The notes beneath the pieces were generated by a model, which saw nothing but the letters and a program-made list of their open reading frames with translations, had not been told where the DNA came from and did no database searches. Positions 12,433 to 24,777 of a stretch of 64,000 nucleotides of DNA are shown piece after piece. Each line of letters begins with the position of its first letter. Position 1 is the stretch's first letter. The position numbers were made by a program, and so were the translations under genes. This DNA comes from Breviolum minutum Mf 1.05b.01. Taxonomy: Eukaryota; Sar; Dinophyceae; Suessiales; Symbiodiniaceae. The stretch is from positions 108,796 through 172,795 of the forward strand of contig DF239646.1 of NCBI GenBank assembly GCA_000507305.1, written 5' to 3'.

Positions 12433-13993
12433 GGGTTATTTGATGAAATCATCTACCCTGCAAGGTGGGCCCCGAGCCTAGATATAAATGGAGGGACAAG
12501 GCGACACTGTAAATGGATGTAAATGGCAGAAAATAAATGCATAGGTAACTGGGGTTATTCTGACCTTTTGTATGGAACAACCAGAGCTTCCTAATGACAC
12601 CCTGGGGCCTCAAAACAGGTGGTTTTGACGTCCCATGACATGTTAAGGATTCTTAGGGTACTGCATCTAGGTGTGAACAGTTTCAAAATACTTTTTGGGG
12701 TACATATCCAGACAATCCTAGGGAGGTAGCCAGCTTGTAAGTGGTGCCTCTTTTTTTAGAGGGTGTATCATATCTTCCATTGGAAATGTTTTGTTGGTTT
12801 GGTCTTGTAGTCTTCAATGTTTGCCGCGTACAATGTCACAAGTTTTTGTACCAGTCATGTCCATTGCATGTGAACGAAACTAGGGTGCATCGGTTCGAAA
12901 TCCTGCAGGACATGCGATGTTTTGCATGTCCTATTGTTTTTCACTCCAATGGGCGCGCTTATCTTGAATTATTTAAAAGGTGATTTTTCACCTTGTACTA
13001 TGGTAAACCACCTTTTGAAACCGCGATTTTTTGAGAATATGTTCTCCAAGCATCTTAAGCAAACCCAAGTTATTGTATAGTGAATCTTACTGTTTTCAGG
13101 GGACCACTCCAACAAATGAGTTCTTTCCGCCGCCAGCCAGCCAGAGGCAATGACGGAACTCTTTGCTGCATATTGCGCTAATCGTAATGCCATCGCTTGT
13201 GGTGTAACGAGTCAGGACGTGTTCATTTTGGAGTTGAAGACGAACCCACGGGAGTGGTGATTTTGCCGGTGTTTTTTTTTTGTGTGGTCATGTGTTTGCT
13301 GCTAAAAAAGATGATTGTTTTGAAGCAAGACAACATCACTTTTTGACCAACCTGTATGTTTTGCATGCTGGATGATTTGTATTTGATTTATATAATATAC
13401 CAAAAATATAGATGCCATATGCATATTTTTCAGCGACACCTTTTCTGAAAGCCCACGGGCTGGTGGTGTGGTGGCAGTTTTTTTGTTGGAATCCTTTGTT
13501 ATTGTTCAAACTGCATCTGGTCGGGGATTGCCTTCGCTATTTCTTTGATGTGAGTTGTATAGAAAGCTGATAATTGAGCAGGAGTTTTATAGTTGAATAA
13601 TATGAACCAGTTTTTCTTTGAGTTTCATGTCAGAAGGTTTTTTGTAAACACTTCTCCGTTGACTCGGCTGTTTCAATTTGGTTAGCTTGCTTGAAAACCG
13701 GGACACGATTTGTTCCAAATCCAGGACTGCCTCGCGGTTTTGGGTGGAGAAAGTGTGGCCTGGTCACAAATCATAAAGATACAAAAAGGGTTTCCACCCC
13801 ATGGAGCCTCCAAGGATGGGGAACATGGTGATTTGTTATTAGGTTTACCATCGATTCCTTGTGAAGATGTGGGTTTTTTCAATGCCTCAAACATATTTAC
13901 CCTTTTGGGAACTAACAATAGATCCCCTCCCAAAAGGTGGTGATTTGGGATGTACTGGATCGCCTGGATGTCACCCAATGTCACGAACCGATT

Positions 13994-14013
13994 CTTCCTG
14001 GCCGGCCAGGAAG
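13994..14013. repeat. Perfect 20-bp palindrome
   Basis: CTTCCTGGCC followed by its exact reverse complement, with no spacer. Confidence 0.95.
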
Positions 14014-14367
14014 GGCCATTGGCAGGTTGGTCTACTAGAATTTATCCAGCATACATGTGTTTGGTATGCAAGTTGAAAGATAGAAGTAGCCTTATTTCAT
14101 TGTTTCCGTTTCAGACATCCGGCTACCCTGATGATATGGAAAATATCATATTTTTTTCCATTAGGTTTCACATATGTCCATACAGGCTCAAGTATTTTTT
14201 AAAGACATGCAGATTGAAGGCGCAAGGGTAGTATGTTTTGAATTGATGAGTTTGCGTGCGTGCTGTTTTTGTAGTTCTGGTATGTGGGGTCACAAAATTC
14301 TAGCGGGAAGATTTCACAAGGAAAATACGGCAAATTCATTCAATTTTGGAGATCATTCGGAGTACCG

Positions 14368-14468
14368 TCCTGTAAACTACCCTAGCCCCTGCAAAGTTAC
14401 CTTCCCAAAAGGAAGTTTCATTTTCCAAGCATGTGTTTGCAGGGCTTATGTTAAACTTCGGGGGTGTA
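14368..14468. mobile_element. Family A TIR element
   Basis: GTAAACTACCCTAGCCCCTG ... TTATGTTAAACTTCGGGGGTGTA; degenerate inverted ends around a core with TTCCCAAAAGGAA. Confidence 0.6.
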
Positions 14469-16060
14469 CCAAACGAACACCATTGAAGACCTAATCAGTG
14501 AGCAAAAACTGTAACTTGCATGGTTGGAAGATGGAAGACAACTTTTTGTTTTGCCTTTCTTAATCCATTTTGAGATGGTGGTTTAAATTATTTGATTTGT
14601 TTGTGTTCCTCAATTCAATCCAGCTGCTTTTATGGAAATGATCCAATTTGGCGAGCAACTGGGTGGGAAAAAGTTCAAACCACCAGGTGAACCCTCATTG
14701 CTTCAAACATTTGGTGATCTATTTTTTGGGGAGACCAGAGTGACATCATTCCCAAAAAGTCTAATGAGTCTAGTACGGACATACTCCAAAAATCATGTAT
14801 TATTCTTGTTTAATCTTGGTTTTATAATCACCCTCCTGGGAATCCCTTGCAAGGCACTTTTGAGTCGGTGATTGGACCCGGCTTTCCACAGGTGGGATAT
14901 AGACTCGTTACCTGGAAGGTCATAAGAAATCTACTGTATCTATATATTTATATTATCTACATATCTGTTTATATATTATATCCATATACATATTTAGATT
15001 TATTTATATCTATATATATATTTCAATTTTCAACTCACCAAGTACATACAATGCCCAACCTTGGGAGAGTGCCCTAGGATTTAGTGTCCACGATGAACTG
15101 CGTATGTGATGCTTGCCCCAGCTTTCCACGGATCTATGAAGGCGGGGTGAACGAAGTCCTGGAAGTTTTTTGTTTGTTTGTTGTTGTTTCTTAGATTTCG
15201 GTATAGTCTAATATAAAAGTTATCAAAAAGAAAACCTTCTAGTTTGTGAAGTCTGAAAGTGATTAAATGTTTATTATAACAACCCTACGCCCTACTTATA
15301 CCTAGGTTTTGGGCCCACCTTGAGCCGTCGGAATGTTCCCCAACGAACTTCGACCAGCTGATCGGAAGAATGATATCAGTCTCCCCGTAGTTGACTTGCT
15401 AATCGTCTATATAGCTACCCACCCAGAAAACTAACATGACAATGAAAAATCACCATGTTTAACAAGGGATACATCTTCAAATGGTTTGGTTTTCCATTGC
15501 CATGTTAGTTTTCAGGGGAGTTACATCCCAAGTTGAACCGCAACCCCTCCATTGAATCCAAGTCTCACAGATCTTTGGGGTTGATTTTTGGTGGAAAAAA
15601 ATGCCTCCTCATGAGATGTTTGGATGCCTAGGGGCCCACATGTATTTCACATGAATTTCCAGTGATCGTTTCGAGAACAACAGGCAGCCTTCCCCTTTTT
15701 TGGGATGGAATACCAATAAGGGGTGGGGTATGATTTGATGCATCCAGTTACAGTTGCTCTCCACCCTTGGGTGATTGAAATGAGATCTTCAGATGTCTGG
15801 TGGCCAGGTGGCCAAGAGTGTCCTGAGTTGTAGCAGTTGTTTACCCTTTGATTCTGCCATATTATTCTCAACAAATATCTAATTGATAAGCCTTATCAAG
15901 TAGTTATTGTAGTTCTAAGAGTATAGGCATAGACTTGTTTTTCGTACCGCCCATCAGTCTGGTACTCTCAGAATTTCACCATTTCATTGAAATTCAACAC
16001 TTCCCGCCCAAACAATCCATGTATGGTGTATTGACATACATTTACCATTAAAAAATAAGC

Positions 16061-16558
16061 CATCCATGTGGGTAAATATACCATGACCATGGATGATACT
16101 GATGATGGTTCAGAAATCCTGCTAACCAGTTGAGGTTGATAGTTGCTGCCATTTTTTTCGACTTGTTTTCATATATCCCAGGTGGTTAGCCGGATTGCTT
16201 CCATCAACAGCATTAGATATGATTTCGCGGATAATATTGAACCCATTTAAACCATATTCTTTTGAAAGATGCTGATTCTCCATAAGAAGCCATCCATGTG
16301 GGTAAATATACCATGACCATGGATGATACTGATGATGGTTCAGAAATCCTGCTAACCAGTTGAGGTTGATAGTTGATGCCATTTTTTTCGACTGGTTTTC
16401 ATATATCCCAGGTGGTTAGCCGGATTTCTTCCATCAACAGCATTAGATATGATTTCGCGGATAATATTGAACCCATTTAAACCATATTCTTTTGAAAGTT
16501 GCTGATTCTCCATAAGAAGCCATCCATGTGGGTAAATATACCATGACCATGGATGATA
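16061..16558 (+). repeat. Tandem repeat, 230-bp unit, two full copies plus a partial third
   Basis: The landmark CATCCATGTGGGTAAATATA recurs at 16061, 16291 and 16521, exactly 230 bp apart. Copies differ at only a few positions (for example TTGCTGCC versus TTGATGCC, and GACTTG versus GACTGG). The array begins inside one arm of a family-C element and stops 8 bp before the acceptor of the exon at 16567. Confidence 0.95.
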
Positions 16559-16566
16559 CGTGCCAG

Positions 16567-16724
16567 GCTTAGATGAAATCTATCGAAGCAATGCTCCTGC
16601 TACGGACCCCTCGGTGCTGCAAGTCTTGTGTCCGATGATCGGAAGTCTGAAGTGTGTTCCTCGATTTTTGTCGTTTATAGGGCGGAAGTGTTTGGTTGAT
16701 GGCATTGGTGTGTTAGGAGAGTGG
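16567..16724 (+). CDS. Candidate exon, gene unidentified
   Basis: GTGCCAG|G to GAGTGG|GTATAT, 158 nt, phase 1 to 0. It encodes LDEIYRSNAPATDPSV, LQVLCPMIGSLKCVPR and FLSFIGRKCLVDGIGV. It begins immediately after the truncated third copy of the 230-bp tandem repeat. Not recognised. Confidence 0.5.
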
Positions 16725-16833
16725 GTATATCATATTATACTGTATCTATTATATCGAAATGAATTTGCATACTCTCCCTGAAATACTAACATAGCCCCTG
16801 AAAATTGATGGTTGGAAGAGGTACTTGGTGAGG

Positions 16834-17000
16834 TCAGCTTGTATTAGATCCCTTTGCCTCCAACTATCCAAGTTTGGTTCGGTTGATGTGCATGTTATTT
16901 TCAAAGAGGCAACAGCCTACCTACACAGTCTAGACATGCAGGATTTACCAGATATTATGAGGGTTTTAGTAGCGATATTCTATTGTTGCGAATCAGCTCG
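16834..17000 (+). CDS. Candidate exon, helical repeat-like, gene unidentified
   Basis: It opens after TTGGTGAG|G about 110 bp downstream of the previous candidate exon. One frame reads SACIRSLCLQLSKFGS and then DMQDLPDIMRVLVAI, a pattern similar to helical repeats of organellar RNA-binding proteins (FASTK/RAP-like, OPR-like), but that is a guess. Another frame is also open for 30 codons. The 3' end is not fixed. Confidence 0.35.
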
Positions 17001-18340
17001 TGACTTTGGAACAGCAAAACCTTAACTGACACGCTAGCCCGGAATTCCTTCGGTGACAACTACGTGGTGGTTTGAAAGATGTTTTTTATCTTCATCCCAA
17101 TTTTGACTATTTAACATTGTTCAAAACTGTTTAGAGCCACCACTTTTTTTCACCCATGTTGTTGTTTCTTCCCTCCCTTCCGTCCCCCCACCCCACGGCC
17201 TTTAATCAATCCAGGGTCCTGTCAACAAGAAGTCGTAAGGATCCCCATGGCCCGTCAACCCTGCCCAAATGGAAATATTATGGGGAAACAAGTGATGTAT
17301 TGTTGTTTCGGAAAAACACACGGGAACACATGGAAGCAACGTTGGCACAAAATTGGTATCGACAAGGAATCAAAGAAAGAAAACACACAACAAATGGAAT
17401 AGTTGGTACGAATCTTGGTTTGATTCCTTTTGATACTCGGATACCTATTATAGGAATGTTGTTTAGAAGATAGTACCAATAGTTGTACCAAAAGGTTGAA
17501 TTTCGGTATTTCAACATTCCAAATAGTGGAAGAAAACAAAGGGACATATAACATTTGGGAAACTCACGTTTTTCCACGAAGATTTGTTGAAATCTCGCAT
17601 TGGTGAGGTGACAACCAAGACACAATGTGCCGCAACTATCAATGGCACGTTGGGTGAAACCTTTGCAGAATTTATCAAAATTGAAAGTACTTGCTACTTG
17701 GCCAAGATTTCAAGAATGATTTGGATGAAAGTCTGAAAACAGCATGTTGAAATACTTGTATTTGCAAGATGGTTGGAACTTGTTTTTGCAGAGAATGTTG
17801 ATTTGTTCAATCATTGTTGAAGCGCTACACCTTGCAAAAAAGGGTTCTTCAAACTTCAAACTGCAGGGATAGCTGGTTAGTTTTCTTAGATGTTCATGTT
17901 GGATACTAGATATTTGATAGCACCTTTTCTGGAGAATGTTCGGGGTTGGGACATCCCCGACTGAGATTTTGGGTGGCATCTCCTGCGAACTGTCCCTTCA
18001 TCCACTACTAGTCAGTGATCTTGTGGAAGCGAGTAATTCATTTCCAATTTGAGCCCCAGAAATATTGTAGGTAGTTTCAGATACCATTCCTACACAAACG
18101 CCTTTCAAAAAAAAACAGAACTTAAAACGCACGTTAGAACAAATCGTCTTTCAAACATCATTTCTCAGGAACTGAACTGTTAGTTTTTTTAAAGGGAGCG
18201 GTTTGATTTTTTACTTCAAGATTTGAGAAAGATGAAGTGAGGCGCCAGAATGTTCGACGATTTTTTTAAGTGGGTGTATCGATCCAAATGGCTTGTAAGC
18301 CTTATATAAAAGCCACCAGGGATCAGAAGGTTGGAAATGC

Positions 18341-18447
18341 TGCCTTAGAAATTTTAACATAGCCCCTGAAAAATCAATGGTTGGAAGATGCATTGCCTAC
18401 TGACATAGTCCCTTTTTGGGGGGACATGTTAGTTTTCAGGGGTGTAG
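18341..18447. mobile_element. Family A TIR element
   Basis: TTTTAACATAGCCCCTGAAA, TGGTTGGAAGA, CCCTTTTTGGGGGG, then ATGTTAGTTTTCAGGGGTGT. Confidence 0.8.
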
Positions 18448-18516
18448 CCATCATTGATGAGAGGATCAACCTGATGGTCACTGGTAAGGGGGTTGACATC
18501 CATCATTGATCCCTCG

Positions 18517-18599
18517 GTGATGGTATATTCTACCTACATTTACCATAAAAATGAATCGTTCCTGTAGGTAAATATAGCATCCATGGATGCTATGGGTAG
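18517..18599. mobile_element. Family C inverted-repeat element
   Basis: GGTATATTCTACCTACATTT, ACCATAAAAATGAATCG, GTAGGTAAATATAGCATCC; the arms TACCTACATTTACC/GTAGGTAAATA are inverted. Confidence 0.75.
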
Positions 18600-19738
18600 A
18601 GTATCCAGTTTTGCCGGGAATCGAACTTGATACGTCGGGTATAAATGTGATTTAATTTGGGTTGGTCATACCACCACCAATGACTCATGTGAATTTGAGG
18701 GTAGCGCCTCACCCCAGGAAACGAGGCTTTATTAGGTGATTATACATGGGGAAGTCATGGTGGTTAGTCATCTTTAAGTTTAAATCTATAAGCAGTATCA
18801 TTCCTTTACACTCTAAACAAAGTGTACATCTATAAACAAACAAAAAATAAATTACATACATTAGTCACTGACAGAACGTCTATGTATCGACATAAAGGAT
18901 TTACTGGGTTTAATGTTTTTAATATCTATAGACGTCTAGAATGTATATTATATTTTTGATTTATACACATCTTCAAAGCTTCTTTTCATAACCACAAAAA
19001 CCTGTCCGCATATCAAATGCAAACAGTACGAAGCATTTCAACCCCAGCCGTTCGCTGCTCATTCGAACAAAAGGTACCTCCGGCGGCTATTCCACGGAGC
19101 CTGGGTATTTTATTGTCATTTCACACCGGGAGAGCAAAAGTTGGGCAAAGACCACATCTCCGGTAAGACAGGGGTTGTGTTTTAAGAAATTGCCCTGGCT
19201 GGTGGAAAAGCACAATTTTTTCCCATAGGAGATACATCTTCAAAATTGGTTGTTCTTCCATTGTCATGTTAGTTTTCAGGGTTGTAGAGGTCTAAAGTCC
19301 AATAATGTCTACGGAGCTGTTGGAAGAGTAGAGTGAAATTTAGATTTCACCCAAGCTGTGTTTTCTTCTATCCCTTGGGCGTTTGAAAAGAAGTGTTTTT
19401 TGTTTTGGGAAATCACAGGATGTTTATTCGAACAGGAGCCGGTTGGATGTTTGTTGTAAAGACTTAGCCAGAACTTCAAGATGAAGACCCCCAAACATGG
19501 AAAACATGTTTAGCAAAGATGTTTAAGCTCAATTGACATAAATGAATGCATCATACAATTATCTACCTGGCCCCTCCAAGGGGTGCCAAATGGATGGGAG
19601 TTGGGGTGCCATTAGGCAACCCCTTAAGGTTAAAACATGCACGGTCCGTGCTGGTAGTGTGGTAGTGTGGATTATCGATGTTGGTGAGACAAAAACCGGC
19701 AAGTTTGAGTGAGCTCCCTGGTGTCGAGCAACACCAAG

Positions 19739-19838
19739 GACTTTCCTGCCGTTCGTGTCAGCAGCTCTTGTGCAGCAGCCTGCCCCACAGTGACAACTGC
19801 ATATGACTATTTGGATGCTGTGTTGCAGTTTGTCAAGG
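19739..19838 (+). CDS. Candidate exon, Cys-rich, gene unidentified
   Basis: ACACCAAG|G opens a frame reading DFPAVRVSSSCAAACP and then TVTTAYDYLDAVLQFV. The end is placed at a possible GA donor after GTCAAGG. The upstream DNA is repeat-like. Family unknown. Confidence 0.35.
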
Positions 19839-21255
19839 GATCATTGGGCTGTTCCAAAAGAAAACAGCGCACACATGCTACTGGGGGTTTCTATGAGGCT
19901 ATCCCGCAAGTTGTAATGATGATGTAATGATGTATGTATATTGAATTGGGCAAATTACAGCGACCTCCGCCGTGGCCACCCCAAGTGGTCCTTTAGTCAG
20001 GGAATCCCTCAAAAATGACCAACAGATTCACGTTTTGGATACAACTTAGGGGTTTCCCCAAAGCTGGCAGGTGCATGCCCAACTATCCATCCCTTGATTT
20101 TGGTCCGCAGGCAAAAAATAGGGTCCTTTTGGGAGAGTACCCTCGCAGTTGTTCCATTCTTTCGTATTATTATTTCTCATTCTGGCCGGTACAATCCACA
20201 TTTTATTATCTAGTCTCCCCAAATCGCAAGGACTTTTCAACTGAAATTTGAAAGATTTTAAAATTTATACATTCCGATAGTGCACCTTTCAGATAGCTTT
20301 TCCAAGCATCAAGCTCCGCGTTTTTTTTTTTGGGCGGGGGGGAGGCCCCGCGCCCAAAATCACATTCAGAGTAGGCTTATGCGCCATGAATATTAAATGG
20401 TTATCAGGCATGATAATAGCAACAAGTTCGAGGAAACAGGCGGTTGCTTCTCATGAAACCCTTCTCCTTCCCAAACCCAAAGGTGCTTCATGAAAGGATG
20501 TTCTACTTACACCATGCTTCGACCACAGCTTCTCAAGAGTCATTCTTCCCCTTTGTTGTTCCACCCACCCTCCAAAAAGGACGGCATTAACGTATAGTTT
20601 TAAGAACACGTGGAATCACCACCTTAACGAAAAAAACGCACCAATATTGGTCACGAGCTTCGCCTGTCAGGAGAATGTATCAATGGATTCTACCGACCTG
20701 CATGCCAACGTGCGTTCAGTGACATGTTTTGATCACAGTTTTGGTGGGGATGGCCATAGCGGGAAGGGCTGGGGGCTTTGGGATGGTAACTTTATATTGC
20801 ATAGAATCCATGTATGGTATATTATACCTACATTTACCATCAGTTTTCAACGTCACGTGCAAGGTGGACCCACCAAAAACAAACAGTTTTGAGTACATAT
20901 GGGGTGAAATAACTAACTCCACACATATGGGGTTGAAATAACCCAATTGATTGATTATCCCATTTATGTTCGGCCATTTATAGGGGTCCCTTAATTCCAT
21001 CTATAATGATCGGTTCGGGGCCTTGAACCGAGTCATGCAGAGGTGAGAAATATGGTCCAAATTCGCCCTGAAAACTACTCGCTAAAAGTGCAATCATATT
21101 GAAATCATTGGCTGAAATGGTTGAACAACATTCTATTGGGGGGTGTCACAAGCCTGCATTATGGAGTTCTCCTGGTTAAGTAATTCCTGTAGACTCTTAA
21201 CTCACTCAAAACCAAACATCTCCCGACTATTATGTTAACCTCCGACTGTATCCAG

Positions 21256-21453
21256 ATACTTCAGTGACCGCATGGCCGTTTTGCGTGTTCCCACCCACAT
21301 GGGAGTCGACCCCTGTTTTCGTGGTGTTCCGTTCCCTGCTGTTGGATGAGGCTGCCTTGATGGACGCCTTCTGCTTGCACAAGCCAGCCTTCGACTGTGC
21401 CTATGCCGCTGGTTCTTTGTGTGTCTTGATGGCTACAGATCCGAATTCCCGCG
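21256..21453 (+). CDS. Candidate exon, longest in the left half, gene unidentified
   Basis: GTATCCAG to TCCCGCG|GTTCAA, 198 nt, GC-rich against its flanks. The frame I prefer reads VTAWPFCVFPPTWEST, VFVVFRSLLLDEAALMD, then AFCLHKPAFDCAYAAG. A second frame (YFSDRMAVLRVPTHMG) is open for the first 30 codons. No family recognised. Confidence 0.5.
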
Positions 21454-23395
21454 GTTCAAAAAAATGGTCGTTGGTTGATGGCTGGCATGACCGGTGACTT
21501 TTTGTTGGTGGTGAAGAGCTGTAAAAAGGTCATAGAGAAAACCCTGTACACTGCACCCTCCTGTGATGCATCTTCCTTGAAAAAAAACCTTGTGACTCTT
21601 TGACTTGGACAGGAAAATCTCTTTGGTAGTGTTTAAAGATTTTTGGCTGATGTGTACTCCAACTTGGGTAAATGATCTGATTTGAATGGCCTATAGATTT
21701 GGGTTGTTTAAACACCGCCAACTATAGTTGAGCCAAGATAGAAAAAATCTCTTACTTTCCATTATACTTGTTGTTGTATAGGGATCCTTATGCCGGTTTA
21801 CTTGTATCCCCACATAACTGGGTAGCATTGTCTTTTACCCTCATTGCTCAGTTGTTTGTATGGCACCATTTTTGCACTGTTGCCACTCGTCACACCACGT
21901 TTGTCGAGGTTCTCTGTTGCTACTACCAACTGGAGAATTCTTGACGGCTCCACATCTAAAAATGTGAAGGAAAAGGTGGGATAAGGTGGTCACCATAAAA
22001 GTGAGCAAGGATGAATGTATGGTATACGGTATACTGGTCTACAATGAGATAGGTAGAAAACAATACCTGCATGTTTTTAACTTTCACCTAAACTATCCTC
22101 AAGTGTTACCAGCAACATGGATCCTGTGGTTGCTTTCCTGGGAAACCGACTCAAAAGCAATGGCTTGAAAATTATGGTCCCGTAAAATTATGATCAAGTC
22201 TACCCAGATATATTAACACCCATGAAAAATAACAAGAAACCTGAAAACTACATGAAACTGATTGAAATTGCCACATATGAAACGAAGATTTATCTTCCAA
22301 ACCTTTGTTGTTGGGTTCCATGTTAGTTTTCGGGTGTAGATGGATTTTTCATAATGGAAACGAAATACCTTTTTGTAGACCATTTTTTGGGGTATTCAAT
22401 GTTCAATTTCCATGCAGTCAGTAGATGATATTTGATGATTAAAGAAAGGCATCTCTAATTATGACATATTTCTAAGAGAACCCCGACCTAACCCTAAAGC
22501 TATACCCATCTATACCCCATCCCCTTTCACCCCAAATGAAAACAATTCCTTCATAAACTGTTGCTTGCGGGTTTGGGGGCTGTTCCAGGGGTATGTTGGA
22601 AAATGATTTTGATTTGTTTGTGTTCAAGCTGCATTTGTTGGATTCGTACTTATGCACGTATATTTGTATGCTGTTTGTTGGCACAGACCAACATTTTATT
22701 CTAAAAAAGTATATGTCACAAAGATGTGTTTATTTATTTATATATATTCATTTTTTTATACATATATACAATGTCAGATGGCCTTTTTTGGGAAACCTGC
22801 TGTGTAATACAATCAGAAAATGAAATCTCGAAATCCCCCTTCTGTTGTTTCATGTTTGTTTTAGGGTAATTATTCCCTTTCAAAATTTCCCGATATTGGG
22901 TAGAACGGTTGCATGTATATATATATATTTATTTATTATATATATATATCTTATTTGTTTCATTTGAGAGGTCTGGGTCGCAGCTACTAAAATGGTGCAC
23001 CCCTGAATCAAACTTGTGGACTGGATTTTCTGAAAGCCACCAAACACCAAAGGCATCGCATTCCAGGTTTTCTGTGTTTTTGTTTTCCTCCGGTTTGGAG
23101 ATGTTGAGGTTTTAAATCGAAACAAACGCCAGGAGGTACAAGCTGGACCCCTACCAGTTTTGAGTAGGGCTATAACTCCACCCAAGGAGGTTATATATAA
23201 CCCTAGTTACCCATTTATATGGCCATTACACCCTATGATTTTTTAAGGTTAGCTACCATACCCGATACAAGAATGCATACATTATACATGTTGAGTACAT
23301 TAAAGCGAAGGGGTCAATGAGTCAAGGCATATTGCTCCCTACCTCACTGAAACATTTCCTTTTGTATACATAAACCACTCACTTTCCCAGACACT

Positions 23396-23466
23396 CAACG
23401 TATGGCATATTTATCTACATTTGGGTAGTTTACGAGGTACATGTAGGTAAATATGCCATACCTTGG
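23396..23466. mobile_element. Family C inverted-repeat element
   Basis: CGTATGGCATATTTATCTAC ... GTAGGTAAATATGCCATACC; short and nearly perfect. Confidence 0.8.
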
Positions 23467-23713
23467 CTATATTTGGCTTTTATGAGAAAGAGACATGGGC
23501 AGGTTTTTTTTTCAACCTTTTGTGTGAACCCTAGACATCCAGTCATACCTTGTGAGTTGTTTTTTTTTTTTGAACCCCCCCCCAACATCTCCTAAGGTTC
23601 GGCCCTTTTTTGGGGTTTAAACAAAAACACCGGGTTTTTGTCACCAGGTATGACCCTGGAGGATTGTTGGAGGTGGTTAAGGGATGGAAAAATGGTAATC
23701 TCTCGAGCTTAAG

Positions 23714-23869
23714 GCTGCGGTGCCCCCGATGAATTGTGCCTGCACCGCGTGTCCCACGTTACCACGTGTCTATGAGAACTTTGCCACGGATGCCTTCGCA
23801 AGCCCGTTGCCCGAGATTTACATGCCGGTGCTGTGTCCAACGAAACTCGGGATGTTTCCGGAAAAAATG
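23714..23869 (+). CDS. Candidate exon, Cys/Pro-rich, gene unidentified
   Basis: GCTTAAG|G to AAAAATG|GTAGGG, 156 nt, phase 0 to 0. It encodes AAVPPMNCACTACPTLP, RVYENFATDAFASPLP and EIYMPVLCPTKLGMFP. Cys spacing (CxCxxCP) hints at a secreted or luminal part, by inference only. Confidence 0.5.
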
Positions 23870-24059
23870 GTAGGGACGGGTTTTTGGGTCACATTAAAGT
23901 TGGTTCATCAAACTTTGACTGTGGAGATAGGGTGCGCATATATATATATATATACAGTATATATTGAAGCAAATGCCTGGGACATTTCAACCAATATACT
24001 CCAAATCGAACTGCTTAGTTGATTTAACAAGTTCTCTGAAAAGGTCCTTCCCAACTAAG

Positions 24060-24150
24060 AAGGAATAGGGGTTGATGATCTCAATCCCATCCTCAGGTCA
24101 TAGGATTATAGGGGAAATCCCTTTCTTAGGATATATTTGGATCCTTAGGG
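24060..24150. repeat. Family G dispersed repeat
   Basis: GATCTCAATCCCATCC, AGGATTATAGGGGAAATCCC, GGATATATTTGGATCC. Other copies are at 24310-24410 (diverged) and 54385-54485 (close). Confidence 0.8.
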
Positions 24151-24682
24151 TGAGATATGTTTTTTTTTTTGCAGTCATGTAGTTCATAAGTTCATAACCT
24201 ACTTCAATGTGTGCAACTTTATTTGTTTCGTTCGCATTCAGTGAAATGTGTAAGTGTATGGCTTAAAAGATGTTAGACATCAAAAATGGATACGCTACTT
24301 GTATACCAAAGATCCATCAGAATCCAGACCTCTCCTAGGATTGATGGTCTCAGTCCCATCGTTATAATAGGATTGGATCGGGAAATCCTTAAGACATACT
24401 TGGATCAAGGAAGATCTGATCAACTTGTTTCGTTTTTTTTTTCGCCTTCCAAACTCACCTGGAAAAATCTGGTGAGTTTTTAGGATTTTGCTGGGTGAGT
24501 TTGATTTTTGTTCAATGCCATTGGAAGTGGTTCATCACCAGTTTTTACACTGGATGTGGTAGGAAATATGTTGTTGCAATTTGTTTCCAACCATCGAACA
24601 TAGAAAAACAAATCCAGATCCTGGAGCCATAGTTGCGTCAAATACACCTCAAAAACTAAAATGGATACCCAAAATGATCTAG

Positions 24683-24777
24683 GTGGTGGTTTTAAATATT
24701 TTTTTATGTTCATCCCTATTTGGGGAAGATACCCATTTTGACTAATATTTTTCAGATGGGTTGAAACCACCAACCAG
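24683..24777 (+). mobile_element. Family B element
   Basis: GTGGTGGTTTTAAATA...TTGAAACCACCAACCAG; core ATTTGGGGAAGATACCC and TTTTGACTAATATTTTTC. Confidence 0.85.

Larger units (their letters stand above)
11690..16060. other. Mostly non-coding, possible small exons
   Basis: Possible exon-like islands lie near 12180-12255 (a Cys-containing frame SCNFTGSYRTTGCDLAF and an Ala-rich alternative) and 13090-13260 (VLSAASQPEAMTELFAAY). None has a unique frame. Also a family-H copy, a family-D relative, a palindrome, family A at 14368-14468 and AT-rich runs near 14930-15030. Confidence 0.5.
17001..19738. other. Non-coding, repeat-bearing
   Basis: A family-B relative at about 17064-17147, a possible exon near 17220-17300 (RKDPHGPSTLPKWKYYG), family A at 18341, family C at 18517 and AT-rich DNA around 18780-18970. 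Nothing else supported. Confidence 0.5.
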
